Positions 9,472 to 18,514 of a DNA stretch of 64,000 nucleotides are shown here, piece by piece. The DNA lies in NCBI GenBank assembly GCA_958296245.1, contig OY282458.1, positions 496,001 through 560,000 on the forward strand. Direction: 5' to 3'. Position 1 is the stretch's first letter, and each line of letters begins with the position of its first letter. The stretch is from an uncultured Dehalococcoidia bacterium (GTDB lineage Bacteria; Chloroflexota; Dehalococcoidia; Lucifugimonadales; G958296245). The notes under the pieces are model-generated. The model had not been told where the DNA came from. It worked only from the letters and a program-made list of their open reading frames with translations, and ran no database searches. Position numbers and translations under genes: made by a program.

Positions 9472-10320
9472 TCAGCTCCTGGAAGGCTCTTCCATCTCTT
9501 CCTGCGCCTTCCGGGTCAGCTCGGGGAGGTGGCTGTCGTTGGCGAGGCGCTGCTCCAGGTGGCGCATCCTGCCCGGGCCGGCTGTCCGTATCATGACGTC
9601 ACCGTATGCCCGCAGCCTCCAGAACCTTGCTGCTTCCGCGATCTCGTCCCGGAGCAGCGGCAGGTCCGCTTCGTCGAACCGCTCTTGGAAGTTCAGGGTG
9701 AACATGCGCCGCCGCGTGCCGCCGCCAAAGGAAGCGTGCTTCGTTTGGTGATTGAACATGATCAGGTCGCCGGGCTGCGTGTTCAAGGCCAGCGCGGGCA
9801 CCTGGTCCGGCTCTATCCCCCACATCGTGGGGGCCTGTTCGGGCCTGGGCTGCTGGGCCACGGGCTGAAGAGAGTCGGCAAAAGCATCTCCCATCTTGTG
9901 GCTGCCGGGTATGACCCGGAGGCATCCCGATTCGTGAGTGACCGGGTCCAAGTAGAAGGCCATCTTGAAGGACGTGTACTTCCTCGGGGTGTATCTATCG
10001 GAATGCCACTGCGTGTTCCCCACGTAGTAGTTGCCGTCGCTGCCGGTGTAGTTGTAATCGTCGCCCAGCAGGGACGCGGCAACGTCGTCGATGCGCGGGT
10101 CATCGATCAGGCTGCTGAGGTATTCGTCCTGGTCGATGAACTCCGCGAGGGCGGACCTCCGCATGTGATCGTGAGGCCTTCCGTCGTGGCCGCCGCCGTG
10201 CGCGGTCCATATCCCCTCGAACGCATCCGATATACGCTCGGCCTCCCCGGCGAACAGCCCGGGGAAGGAGAGGAAGCCAAACGTGTCGAAGTACCTGACC
10301 TGCTGTTCCGTTAGCCTCAT
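9472..10320 (-). CDS. Phytanoyl-CoA dioxygenase (PhyH) family protein
   Basis: 282 residues of the Fe(II)/2-oxoglutarate-dependent double-stranded beta-helix type. The metal-binding pair HSD sits in TQWHSDRYTP, followed by the conserved SGCLRVIPGSHK segment. The distal histidine and 2OG-binding arginine are likely in HASFGGGTRRR. Members hydroxylate or halogenate varied small molecules, so the substrate is unknown. ATG is preceded by AGGAGG. The gene is divergent from the class III aminotransferase at 10477, with about 155 bases between them. Confidence 0.9.
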   Translation of the reverse strand: MRLTEQQVRYFDTFGFLSFPGLFAGEAERISDAFEGIWTAHGGGHDGRPHDHMRRSALAEFIDQDEYLSSLIDDPRIDDVAASLLGDDYNYTGSDGNYYVGNTQWHSDRYTPRKYTSFKMAFYLDPVTHESGCLRVIPGSHKMGDAFADSLQPVAQQPRPEQAPTMWGIEPDQVPALALNTQPGDLIMFNHQTKHASFGGGTRRRMFTLNFQERFDEADLPLLRDEIAEAARFWRLRAYGDVMIRTAGPGRMRHLEQRLANDSHLPELTRKAQEEMEEPSRS

Positions 10321-10476
10321 GGCGGACCTCCTGAAATTCCGAGTACCGGATAGTGGAGACTATACAACAACCGGCCAATCTTGCGCCGCCCGCCCCGGCG
10401 GTGTAGGCTCAAAACCTGTCCGAGGAACCGACGTGTCCGGCGCAGCCGGCTGCCGGACTGCGAGGGGGTAACCATA

Positions 10477-11811
10477 ATGTACGTAGACCCGAGAGCCGAA
10501 AAGTCGATGGATCTATACGACCGGGCCGCGGAGCTCATCCCGGGCCGGGTCCAGCTAATCAGCCGCCGCGCGAGCCGGTTCGCCAGCGGCGTCAGCCCGG
10601 TCTACGCCGCCAGCGCAAAGGGATCGCACTTCATCGACGTCGACGGCAACGAATACGTCGACTGGGCAAACGCCGTCGGCGCCGTCATATTGGGACACGC
10701 TGACGACGTGGTCGACAGCGCCGTCAAGGAGCAGATAGACAGGGGCAGCATCTACACGTTGAACAGCCCCCAGGAGATCGAACTCGCCGAACTGCTCGTT
10801 TCGACCATCCCCAGCGCCGAGATGGTCAGGTACACCAAGGGAGGCGGGGAGGCGTGCGCCGTAGCGGCCCGCATAGCACGCGGAGCTACAGGGCGCGACG
10901 TGATCCTGTTCAGCGGCTACCACGGCTGGCACGACTGGTACCAATCGGCCAACTATCTCGCCGACCCGACCACGGGCGAGAACCCCTTCTCCGGGATCGA
11001 GCCCATCGGCGTCCCAAGGTCGCTCGCCGGCACCGCCATACCCTTCCCCGAAAACGACCTAGAGTGTTTGAAGCGTCTGCTGAAGGAGAACGAAGGCCGG
11101 GTTGCCGCGATAATGATGGAGCCTATGAGGTCCGAGCTCCCGCCCGAAGGCTACCTCGCCAGCGTCAAAGAGCTGGCGTCCGAGAACGGCTCGGTACTGA
11201 TCTACGATGAGGTGACCTGCGGGTTCCGGATCGCCGTCGGCGGCGCTCAAGAGTACCTCGGCGTCGTCCCGGACATGACCGTCATCGCCAAGTGCATGTC
11301 TAACGGCTACCCCATGGGCGCGGTCGTGGGCTCACGCGAGGTGATGGAACCGGCGGGCCGGATGTTCGTCTCCAGCTCGTACTGGAGCGACAACGTCGGC
11401 CTCGCCGCCTCTATCACCACGATCAACGAACTGCTGCGGCGCGACTCCAAGAAGGGGTTCGAGGAGATAGGCGAGAAGCTCAAGGCCGCGTTGGGGGAGG
11501 CGATAGACGCCGCCGGCGTACCCGCGCGGTGCACCGGGTTCTACACGCATCCCCATATCGACTTCGACGTACCGGACGAGTCACTCCAGCCCAAGGTAAA
11601 GACCCTGTTCGTCCAGGAGATGGCCCGTCGGGGGATACATACGGACGGCGGCTTCAAGGCCTCGCTCGCCAACGACGACGAGGACATCCGCGTGACGGCC
11701 GAGGCGGCCTCCGAGTCCTTCCGGGTGGTGATGCAGGGCTTGGAGGGCAGTCTCGACGAACTCCTGAAGGCAGACCTCACCCAGGAACCCTTCCGCCGCC
11801 TGGTACGCTGA
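10477..11811 (+). CDS. Class III aminotransferase (glutamate-1-semialdehyde aminomutase-like)
   Basis: 444 residues from the ATG at 10477, chosen because GAGGGGG lies just upstream; a longer frame from 10381 has no support. PLP-enzyme signatures are present: HFIDVDGNEYVDW, KGGGEACAVAARIARG, SGYHGWHDWY, LIYDEVTCGFR, and the PLP lysine in VIAKCMSNGYPMGAVVG. Relatives include HemL and omega-aminotransferases. It is unlikely to be the housekeeping HemL because the neighbours are a PhyH-like dioxygenase and a glycosidase-like protein rather than heme genes. The amino donor and acceptor are unknown. Confidence 0.9.
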   Translation: MYVDPRAEKSMDLYDRAAELIPGRVQLISRRASRFASGVSPVYAASAKGSHFIDVDGNEYVDWANAVGAVILGHADDVVDSAVKEQIDRGSIYTLNSPQEIELAELLVSTIPSAEMVRYTKGGGEACAVAARIARGATGRDVILFSGYHGWHDWYQSANYLADPTTGENPFSGIEPIGVPRSLAGTAIPFPENDLECLKRLLKENEGRVAAIMMEPMRSELPPEGYLASVKELASENGSVLIYDEVTCGFRIAVGGAQEYLGVVPDMTVIAKCMSNGYPMGAVVGSREVMEPAGRMFVSSSYWSDNVGLAASITTINELLRRDSKKGFEEIGEKLKAALGEAIDAAGVPARCTGFYTHPHIDFDVPDESLQPKVKTLFVQEMARRGIHTDGGFKASLANDDEDIRVTAEAASESFRVVMQGLEGSLDELLKADLTQEPFRRLVR

Positions 11812-11836
11812 CCATTGGAGAGATGGAGGAAAAGAC

Positions 11837-13081
11837 ATGACCGGCAAGCACCGCATACTGGGAGTCGACTATGCCGACGACGTGGAGGTCGCGTACCGCC
11901 GCGGCGAACTGGGCGACACTCCCCTGATCGAGCAGATAATGGACGATGCCGCCGAGGCGGGCATGACCCACGTCGCGTGGCGGGTGAGCCACATCGGCAA
12001 GCTGACCTACCGCACCAGGGCCGGCACGGTCCAGGACGGCCACCAAGCGGTGAGGCTGTCCCTGACGCCCTTCGGCCTGATCATGAAGCGCTGCGACCCC
12101 ATGGAGGAGGCCGTCAGGGCCGCCCACGAACGCGGCCTGAAGCTATGGTTCTATATCTGCCTATTCGACGAGCGGTACCAGTATCCCACGGGTGAAGTTA
12201 CCGAGTCCCGGCTGGGCGCACAGCGCCCCGAATACTACTCCCAGCACTTCTCTCAGCCGGACGAGCGCGTCCGGGGGGTCTTCTCGCTCGCCTATCCCGA
12301 AGTGAAGAAGTACTTCCTCGACATCCTGAAAGAGGGACTCGACTACGGCTCCGACGCCGTCTACTTGGACTGCGCCCGGACCCACGCCAGCGCCAACATG
12401 GTCCCCGTCGGCGGGTGGTGGCCCCACTGGAGCAACCCCTACCTGGCCTACGGGTATAACGAACCCGACGTCTCCAGGTATCGGAGCCTCTACGGGGAAG
12501 AGCCGCCCACGCCGGACACGACCGTTCGCCCGGACGTCGAGCCGGGCGAGGCCGAGCGCAACTGGAACCGCGTGCGGGGGGAGGCGTTGACCGATCTCGT
12601 GCGGGAGGTCAGGCCCCTGGCCCAGTCCTACGACTCCGACGTAGTGGCGTGCTTCAACCCTCCGTCATACAACGACCAGAACCCGGGGTACCACTGCCGC
12701 CCCGCGTTGGGGCGGTACTTCGTGGACTGGAAGACCTGGGTCGATGACGGGCTGATCGACGCTATACGCCTCAACGTCGATCACTCCAGGTTCGGTTACG
12801 ACGACTGGATGGCCTCCTCTGCGCGAACTTACAGGCCCGCCCAGGATAAGGGCGTCAAGGTTTACGTGGACTGCGCCATAGAGTCCGAGTACGAAAAGAT
12901 GGAAGACCCGCCTTATCCCCTGCCCGTCAAGAAGGCGCAGCACCCCGACCGGTTCTTCGAGCTGATGGGCACTATGACGGCCAAGATGCTGAAGACGTCA
13001 GCCGACGGCGTCTTCTACTACGAGAACGCCGGCAACGACGAACGCACCTACCGCACCCTCCGCGCCGCACACGCCCTCTAG
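11837..13081 (+). CDS. Putative glycosidase-like TIM-barrel protein
   Basis: 414 residues with GGAGG seven bases before the ATG, 25 bases after the aminotransferase. The fold looks like a beta/alpha barrel of the bacterial glycosyl-hydrolase-like families: AAHERGLKLWFYICLFDE, FSLAYPEVKKYFLDILKEG, DAVYLDCARTH, and WVDDGLIDAIRLNVDHSRFG near the C-terminal strands. The acidic residues at strand ends could be catalytic but cannot be assigned. No signal peptide is seen, so it is probably cytoplasmic. The substrate is unknown. Confidence 0.65.
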   Translation: MTGKHRILGVDYADDVEVAYRRGELGDTPLIEQIMDDAAEAGMTHVAWRVSHIGKLTYRTRAGTVQDGHQAVRLSLTPFGLIMKRCDPMEEAVRAAHERGLKLWFYICLFDERYQYPTGEVTESRLGAQRPEYYSQHFSQPDERVRGVFSLAYPEVKKYFLDILKEGLDYGSDAVYLDCARTHASANMVPVGGWWPHWSNPYLAYGYNEPDVSRYRSLYGEEPPTPDTTVRPDVEPGEAERNWNRVRGEALTDLVREVRPLAQSYDSDVVACFNPPSYNDQNPGYHCRPALGRYFVDWKTWVDDGLIDAIRLNVDHSRFGYDDWMASSARTYRPAQDKGVKVYVDCAIESEYEKMEDPPYPLPVKKAQHPDRFFELMGTMTAKMLKTSADGVFYYENAGNDERTYRTLRAAHAL

Positions 13082-13142
13082 CCGCCTCGCTGACTGATCG
13101 AGCGCCGCGGGGTCCTCTGGACAACCCGGCGTAAGCAGTAAG

Positions 13143-14912
13143 ATGAGGCAAGAGAAGCATCAAGTGGGCGCGTCGGCGGAGCCCCGCATCATATCCCCAT
13201 ACGGAGGCGAACTTGTGAACCTCCTCGTCCCCCCTGACGACGCGCCGCGCCTATTGGAACGCGCCAACGACTACCCGTCGGTCCAATTGTCCGAGCGCGC
13301 CGTATGCGACCTCGAAGTCCTCGCCACGGGCGGATTCTCCCCTCTCGATCGGTTCATGCGGCAGGCGGACTACCATAGCGTCCTCGACCGGATGCGCCTT
13401 ACCGGCGGCCACGTATTCCCCATCCCCGTGACCCTCCCGGTAGACCCGGGCCCAGGGATAGAATCCGGCAACGAAATTGCGCTCAGAGACTCGAAAAACG
13501 TGCTCCTAGCGACGATGGTCATCGAAGAGGTCTACCGCTGGGAGATCGACGAGGCCGCGTCCAAGGTATTCGGCACCACCGACACCCGCCACCCCATCGT
13601 CGCGGAGATGCACCGCTGGGGCAAGGTTAACGTCGCAGGCAAGCCGCAAGTCATCAGGCTCCCGGAACATTTCGACTTCCAAGAACTCCGGCTGACCCCC
13701 GCGGACACTCGGGTTCGCCTTCAGGAGATGGGAACGCCGAACGTCGTAGCCTTTCAGACGCGCAACCCCATGCATCGAGTCCATGAGGAGATGACCAGGC
13801 GGGCGATCCGGGGGGTGGACGGCGTTCTGCTGTTGCATCCCGTAGTGGGCTTGACCAACCCGGGCGACATTGACTACGTCACGCGAGTGAGGACGTACAA
13901 GGCGCTGACCGCGAACTACTTCGGAGCCGGCGAAGCCCTGCTCGCCCTTCTCCCATTGGCGATGAGGATGGGCGGCCCCAGAGAAGCCCTCTGGCACGCT
14001 CTGATCCGACGCAATCATGGAGCGAATCATCTGATCGTGGGCCGCGACCATGCAGGCCCCGGCCTCGATTCCTCAGGCAAGCCGTTCTACGGCCCCTACC
14101 ACTCCCAGGAACTCGTCGAGCAGTACTCGGAGGAGCTGGGGGTTAAGGCGGTGCCCTTCAGGGAACTGGTCTATCTGCCGAGGGAGAAACGGTACGAGGA
14201 AGTCTCGAAGGTCCCGGACGGGACACCCACCTACTCCATATCCGGCACGCAACAGCGGACCGACTACCTCCAAAAGGGTCGGCAACTACCCGGATGGTTC
14301 ACCCGTCCCGAAATAGGCAAGATATTGATGGGTTCCTATCCTCCGCAACATATGCAGGGAGTATGCTTGTGGTTCACGGGCCTGAGCGGATCCGGCAAGT
14401 CGACCACCGCCGAAATGCTGGCGGCGAGGCTGATCGAGCTCGGACGCCGGGTCACCGTACTAGACGGCGACGTCGTGAGGACCAACCTCTCCAGGGGATT
14501 GGGCTTCAGCAAGAAGGACCGCGACGCGAACATTCGCCGCATCGGCTTCGTCGCCGCCGAGATTGTCAGGCACGGCGGGCTAGTGATCTGCGCGGCCGTA
14601 AGCCCGTACAAAGCCGTGCGCGATGACGTGCGCAACATGGTTGGCGCCGGGAATTTCGTGGAGGTCTTCGTAGATACCCCGCTGCACGTGTGCGAGGAGC
14701 GCGATACGAAGGGGATGTACGCCAAGGCGCGGCGCGGTGAGATCAAGAACTTCACCGGCATCGACGATCCCTACGAGCCCCCCGACGACCCCGAGATCAC
14801 CCTAGAGACAGTCGAAAGCTCCGCTGACCGTAACGTCCAATCCATTTTGGAACACCTCGCCGTCGGGGGGTTCGTCCGCAGCGAGACTGCGGAGCCGGAG
14901 ACCGTGCCTTGA
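13143..14912 (+). CDS. sat-cysC: Bifunctional ATP sulfurylase / APS kinase
   Basis: 589 residues. The N-terminal about 390 residues are ATP sulfurylase, with QTRNPMHRVHEEM, RRNHGANHLIVGRDHAGPG and SGTQQRTDYL. Residues about 400-580 are APS kinase, with the P-loop GLSGSGKSTTAEML, DGDVVRTNLSRGLGFSKKDR and VSPYKAVRDDVR. Together they convert sulfate to PAPS through APS. The order Sat then CysC matches the Aquifex/fungal arrangement; animal PAPS synthase is reversed. All expected catalytic motifs are intact, so both activities are likely. No reductase (cysH/cysI) is in the window. No clear ribosome site precedes the ATG. Confidence 0.94.
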   Translation: MRQEKHQVGASAEPRIISPYGGELVNLLVPPDDAPRLLERANDYPSVQLSERAVCDLEVLATGGFSPLDRFMRQADYHSVLDRMRLTGGHVFPIPVTLPVDPGPGIESGNEIALRDSKNVLLATMVIEEVYRWEIDEAASKVFGTTDTRHPIVAEMHRWGKVNVAGKPQVIRLPEHFDFQELRLTPADTRVRLQEMGTPNVVAFQTRNPMHRVHEEMTRRAIRGVDGVLLLHPVVGLTNPGDIDYVTRVRTYKALTANYFGAGEALLALLPLAMRMGGPREALWHALIRRNHGANHLIVGRDHAGPGLDSSGKPFYGPYHSQELVEQYSEELGVKAVPFRELVYLPREKRYEEVSKVPDGTPTYSISGTQQRTDYLQKGRQLPGWFTRPEIGKILMGSYPPQHMQGVCLWFTGLSGSGKSTTAEMLAARLIELGRRVTVLDGDVVRTNLSRGLGFSKKDRDANIRRIGFVAAEIVRHGGLVICAAVSPYKAVRDDVRNMVGAGNFVEVFVDTPLHVCEERDTKGMYAKARRGEIKNFTGIDDPYEPPDDPEITLETVESSADRNVQSILEHLAVGGFVRSETAEPETVP

Positions 14913-14988
14913 AGCCCATCGCCGGTCCGGCAGCGCCCCGTTGATGGGGGCGGCGGCGGAAGCTCCAATTTAAGCGGCCATTTGGCCC

Positions 14989-15014
14989 ACCCCGCTATAA
15001 AGACGCGGCGGGGT
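14989..15014. terminator. Small hairpin between convergent genes
   Basis: ACCCCGC and GCGGGGT form a 7-bp stem with a 12-base loop between the ends of sat-cysC and the antiporter. There is no T-run. A weak bidirectional terminator is possible. Confidence 0.3.
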
Positions 15015-16627
15015 CAAGGGCGATCAACGCCTGCCAGGGAAGCGCCGTCATCCGACACCGTCGTCGGCTCGGTGGGATAGCGCCACGTTTCTAACCCCCC
15101 CTTCAGGGCCACCGCGTTGATGCCATGGTACCGGAGCTGCTGCGCTGCGCGGGCGCTGGTGGCCTCGTCGTTGCAGGTACAGTACGCAACGACCATCCGG
15201 TGGGTGGGGAGGTCGCCGACCCACTCGGCGACCTGGTCCGGAAGCACTCTCACGCTTCTGGGTATCTGCTGTCCTTCTCCCTCGTAGCTGGAACGCGACC
15301 GTACGTCCAGAACGAGGGGTGGATTCGGACCCGACAGGAGCTGGTGTAGCATCTCCGGCGCGATCATGTTGATGTCCACCTCGTCGTGGACGAACAGGTC
15401 CGCCGCCGTGCTTTCACGCTCCTCGACCAGGGTCTCCTTCGAGGCCCTCCGCCCGTACCAGGCGCTGGCGGGCGCCGCCGAGGCGCCGTGGATCGTCACG
15501 GACACCAACACCACGACCCCCACGACCCCCAACAGCATCTCTGCTCCCGGCACCTCGGCTTGCGCCACTACCAAGACCAAGAGCAAGGAATTCAGACCCC
15601 TGGGCCCGAACCACGCGATGAAGGCGTGCGCCTCCCGGCTCATTCGCGCCCTGGACAGCACAAGGCCCAGAACGCCGGGCCGGATGACCAGGACCACCAG
15701 CGCCGACATGAGCAGCGCTTGGGCGAGCGGCACCGTGTCCAGGATACCCGACAACAGGGCGCCAAACAGCACGAACGCCGCCATCATGGCCATCTCTGAG
15801 GTGACCTCGCCGTACTCCAAGAAGCAATCGCACAGCTTCTGGTTGAACACGACAACCGAGGCGCCCGCCGCGAACGCGCTCAAGAAGCCGTCTCCCCCGG
15901 CGGCGGTGGCAGCCGCGTAAGAACCCAGCACCAGCCCCACGACGTAGAGGGCCTGGTATTCGCGGCGGATGCTGGCCACGCGGTCGGCCCATCCGATCAG
16001 CCAGGCGCCTGCGCCGCCAATGGCCAGGCCGAGCAGCGGGCCCACCAGCAGAAGCCTGCCCAGGAAGTCCGCCCACCCGGCGGCTGAGTGTACGCCCCCG
16101 ACCGCAACCGCGATCAGGATGAGTACGACGGGCAGAACGACGATGTCGTTCATGCCGGCCTCGATTCTCAGTATCTGGCGCACCGAGCGCGGTATACGCG
16201 CGTCCCTGACGATTTCGCGGAGCACCACCGGGTCCGTCGAGGCCAGCACGGCCCCGCCGATGAAGGCCAGGACCCATCCGAAGTCGAACAAGTACGCCAG
16301 CGGAGCCGCGCTTAGTGCGATGATCAGCCCTGTACCGGGCACGAGCACCAAGAACGGCACCAGCCACCGCCGGCCCAACTCGCTGAGTTGGAGCTTGGTT
16401 GCGTCGAGGAACAGCACCAGCGACAGGGTCAGCGTAGCCACTACTCCCAGGGTCTCGTCTCGCGTGGTTATATCGACCAGGCCCAGGCCGCTGCGCCCGA
16501 GGGCGAACCCGATAGCAAGGAACATGAGAGGGAAAGAGAGCGGCAAGCGTTCGATCAGCCCGGCCGCAAGGGTAGCCACAGTCAGTATCAAGGCGACCAG
16601 CGCAAAGACTTGTACGAAATCAGACAC
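15014..16627 (-). CDS. Cation:proton antiporter (CPA1/NhaP type) with C-terminal rhodanese domain
   Basis: 537 residues. The first about 410 residues hold roughly 12-13 membrane helices with the CPA1 signatures VLASTDPVV and GMNDIVVLPV; the Asn-Asp pair points to an electroneutral exchanger. After a charged linker, residues about 430-520 form a rhodanese-like domain: LVLDVRSRSSYEGE and a cysteine loop VAYCTCNDEATS, then GGLETW. Known members exchange Na+ for H+. The tail may bind persulfide or sense redox or sulfur state; this is inference. The convergent neighbour makes PAPS, an intriguing but unproven sulfur link. Start is GTG. Confidence 0.87.
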   Translation of the reverse strand: MSDFVQVFALVALILTVATLAAGLIERLPLSFPLMFLAIGFALGRSGLGLVDITTRDETLGVVATLTLSLVLFLDATKLQLSELGRRWLVPFLVLVPGTGLIIALSAAPLAYLFDFGWVLAFIGGAVLASTDPVVLREIVRDARIPRSVRQILRIEAGMNDIVVLPVVLILIAVAVGGVHSAAGWADFLGRLLLVGPLLGLAIGGAGAWLIGWADRVASIRREYQALYVVGLVLGSYAAATAAGGDGFLSAFAAGASVVVFNQKLCDCFLEYGEVTSEMAMMAAFVLFGALLSGILDTVPLAQALLMSALVVLVIRPGVLGLVLSRARMSREAHAFIAWFGPRGLNSLLLVLVVAQAEVPGAEMLLGVVGVVVLVSVTIHGASAAPASAWYGRRASKETLVEERESTAADLFVHDEVDINMIAPEMLHQLLSGPNPPLVLDVRSRSSYEGEGQQIPRSVRVLPDQVAEWVGDLPTHRMVVAYCTCNDEATSARAAQQLRYHGINAVALKGGLETWRYPTEPTTVSDDGASLAGVDRP

Positions 16628-16902
16628 GAAGGCCCCCGGTCAGGCTGGCTCGAACACGACTTGGCTCAGGCCCCACGGGGAAAGGGGCAGTGTCCGCGCC
16701 ATGCGCCGCGCCGCAGCGTCTGGGCGGGGCTGTGAACGCCCCCGGGCTGTCTATGCCCGCCGTTAGCGGGGGCTCCGGTACGTCGGAGGCGCGGCGGAGC
16801 GTGTATCCCGGACTACAGCCTATGTCAACGGCGAGATTGGGATTCTCCATGCGCCTCGCTCGGAAAGGGCCGCGGCGATCTGAGGGGCGCCCTCAGACTT
16901 CC
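16628..16902. other. Intergenic stretch, no gene seen
   Basis: Between the antiporter start and the family B repeat. Frames here are short and do not resemble proteins. It should hold the antiporter promoter, but none was convincing. Confidence 0.4.
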
Positions 16903-16950
16903 GACGGGGGGGTCTGCCCCCTGCACTCCCTGTATTTCAGCAGCCTTAGG
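16903..16950 (+). repeat. Dispersed intergenic repeat, family B, copy 1
   Basis: Contains CTCAGACTTCCGACGGGG, then TGCCCCCTGCACTCCCTGTA and CAGCAGCCTTAGG. It lines up with copies near 22543, 27279, 39560 and 55375. It abuts the 3' end of the sialidase-like gene. Confidence 0.6.
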
Positions 16951-18064
16951 GCAGGGCCTCATCTTCAGAGTAGATGCTCCCGCCAATGTAGCGCATCCCG
17001 TCTTCGTCGTGGAAGTAGTAGACCGTCAGGATTCGGCCATCCTCCAGCAGTATGGACGCCGGATACCCCAAGTCTCGGTGGAGGCCGTCGCCTCGGATGA
17101 CTATCTCATTGCTCACGTCCCAGGTTTCCCCCTCGTCGTCACTGAGGCAAGCGCGTATCCCGAACGGCTTCCGGCGGTACCCGTAGGCGCACAGGACCCG
17201 GCCGCTCCTCAGCTGTATGCAGTGGGCGGGGTATCCCCATATCGGGGACTGCTTGACGCCCTGCCACGTCCAACCGTCATCGTCCGAGTATGCCTGATAC
17301 AGATGCTCCCCTGTACGCATCATCGAGAGGAGTCTGCCGCTGGCGAGCCGCACTAAGGAAGGCTCGCCGAAGCCGACCTGCCCCTCGGGGTCGAGCGCCG
17401 CCAACGAGGGCTGCGCCCAGGTCCGGCCCCCGTCTCCGGAGCGGGCGGCGTAGACGCCGCTCGACGCCCCCGACACGGCGGTCGCGTTGAACATGAGCAG
17501 GAGTTGGCCGCCTGGCATCTCCAGCACGCCGTCCTTGCCGGTGTGGGGCTGGAAGGTCAGGCCGTCGATGGCGAAGCGCTCCGGAGCGCTCCAGGTGCGC
17601 CCGCCGTCGGCGGAGCGGTACATGTACAGACTATCGGCGACCATCTCCCCGAACCGCTCGCTGTAGTGTGCGGCGGCCAGCACCTTGCGGTCGGGGCTCA
17701 TCGACTCGGCCTGCTCCTTGCTCACGTGCAGGAACCAGCGGTGGTTGTTCAAGAGCAGTTCCCCGGACGAGAGCTGGGCCGCCATGGCCATATTGAGGTC
17801 CTGTGTGCCGTCGGATTGGTCGACGACCACGCGCGTCGCCGGGTCCCAGGTCCGCCCGTCGTCGGTCGAGCGCACGAGCGCGATACAGGAGTTGTCGTCC
17901 AGGTGGTAGTGTGAGACCTTCTCGTTGCCCTCCCACGTCGACGCGGCGCCAGGGCGCGCCGGGGCCTCGCGGAAGACGCAAGTCAGGCTGCCGTCCTGCA
18001 GCCTGATGACGTGGGGAAAGGCGGCGTGGCGGTCGGCGCCCTTATAGATTGTGATGTGCTCCAT
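16946..18064 (-). CDS. Sialidase/BNR-repeat family protein
   Basis: 372 residues. Five Asp-box motifs of the SxDxGxTW type are visible: STDDGRTW, SADGGRTW, SGDGGRTW, SDDDGWTW and SDDEGETW, diagnostic of the six-bladed sialidase propeller. An RIP-like N-terminal region (FPHVIRLQDGSLTCVFRE) may hold the first arginine. There is no signal peptide, so a cytoplasmic or non-sialidase role is possible. True exo-sialidase activity needs an arginine triad and a Tyr/Glu pair, which cannot be confirmed by eye. The ribosome site lies in a hairpin next to the ATG. Confidence 0.82.
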   Translation of the reverse strand: MEHITIYKGADRHAAFPHVIRLQDGSLTCVFREAPARPGAASTWEGNEKVSHYHLDDNSCIALVRSTDDGRTWDPATRVVVDQSDGTQDLNMAMAAQLSSGELLLNNHRWFLHVSKEQAESMSPDRKVLAAAHYSERFGEMVADSLYMYRSADGGRTWSAPERFAIDGLTFQPHTGKDGVLEMPGGQLLLMFNATAVSGASSGVYAARSGDGGRTWAQPSLAALDPEGQVGFGEPSLVRLASGRLLSMMRTGEHLYQAYSDDDGWTWQGVKQSPIWGYPAHCIQLRSGRVLCAYGYRRKPFGIRACLSDDEGETWDVSNEIVIRGDGLHRDLGYPASILLEDGRILTVYYFHDEDGMRYIGGSIYSEDEALP

Positions 18065-18065
18065 G

Positions 18066-18082
18066 CCGCCTCACGGAGGCGG
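18066..18082 (-). promoter_or_regulatory. Hairpin covering the ribosome-binding site of the sialidase-like gene
   Basis: On the minus strand CCGCCTC, a 3-base loop and GAGGCGG form a perfect 7-bp stem one base before the ATG. The GAGG of the ribosome site is inside the stem, so translation could be repressed when it folds. Confidence 0.4.
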
Positions 18083-18138
18083 GCGTTCACGCCGTAGGCC
18101 GACCCTTGCCCATGCGGACGCCCGATCCTGCGGGCCAG

Positions 18139-18168
18139 AGTCTAAAGCAAGGCGTTCCGTTTTGTAAA
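18139..18168 (-). promoter_or_regulatory. Candidate promoter of the sialidase-like gene
   Basis: TTTACA and TAGACT on the minus strand with an 18-base spacer, the spacing seen at other promoters in this window. The leader would be about 70 bases. Confidence 0.45.
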
Positions 18169-18213
18169 CCCAGAGTGAACGTCCTGTAGATGTTCAGGCC
18201 TTAGATCCCCACC

Positions 18214-18460
18214 CGCCCGCCCCTTGGGGTCTGGGGGCACAGCCCCCAGACCCATGCCGGAAGGGAGAACCACTAGGCGGCGCACCGAGAATATGGGCGT
18301 GGCCCCCAGACCCCTGCCAGAGGATAGAACCTCCACCGTCGCACCCCAGACGGAGGGGTATCTCCCAGACCCCTTGCCGGAAGAGAGAACCACCAGGCGG
18401 CGCACCGAGAATATGGGCGTGCCCCCCCAGACCCCCTGCCAGAGGGGAGAACCTCTCTGG
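18214..18460 (+). repeat. Intergenic repeat array, family A, period about 60 bases
   Basis: Four copies of a core like CCCAGACCCCCTGCCAGAGG followed by GGAGAACC start at 18245, 18305, 18364 and 18426. The segments between copies 1-2 and 3-4 are nearly identical (both contain GGCGGCGCACCGAGAATATG), so a unit of about 120 bases has been duplicated. A GC-rich palindrome (GTCTGGGGGCACAGCCCCCAGAC) opens the array. The same kind of array, inverted, is at 53203-53351. No protein-coding potential is seen. Confidence 0.8.
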
Positions 18461-18514
18461 ACTTCCCGTAAAGGTCTCACAGAGTCTGAACAGTCACTGG
18501 CTCTTTCTGTACCC

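Noticed and set aside
10381-10476. Upstream extension of the aminotransferase frame
   Set aside because: The extra 32 residues are Arg/Pro-rich and the ATG at 10477 has a strong ribosome site.
18214-18460. CRISPR-like array (about 28-base repeats, about 32-base intervals)
   Set aside because: Repeats are degenerate, two intervals are near-identical copies, the element recurs inverted at 53155, and no cas genes are in the window.
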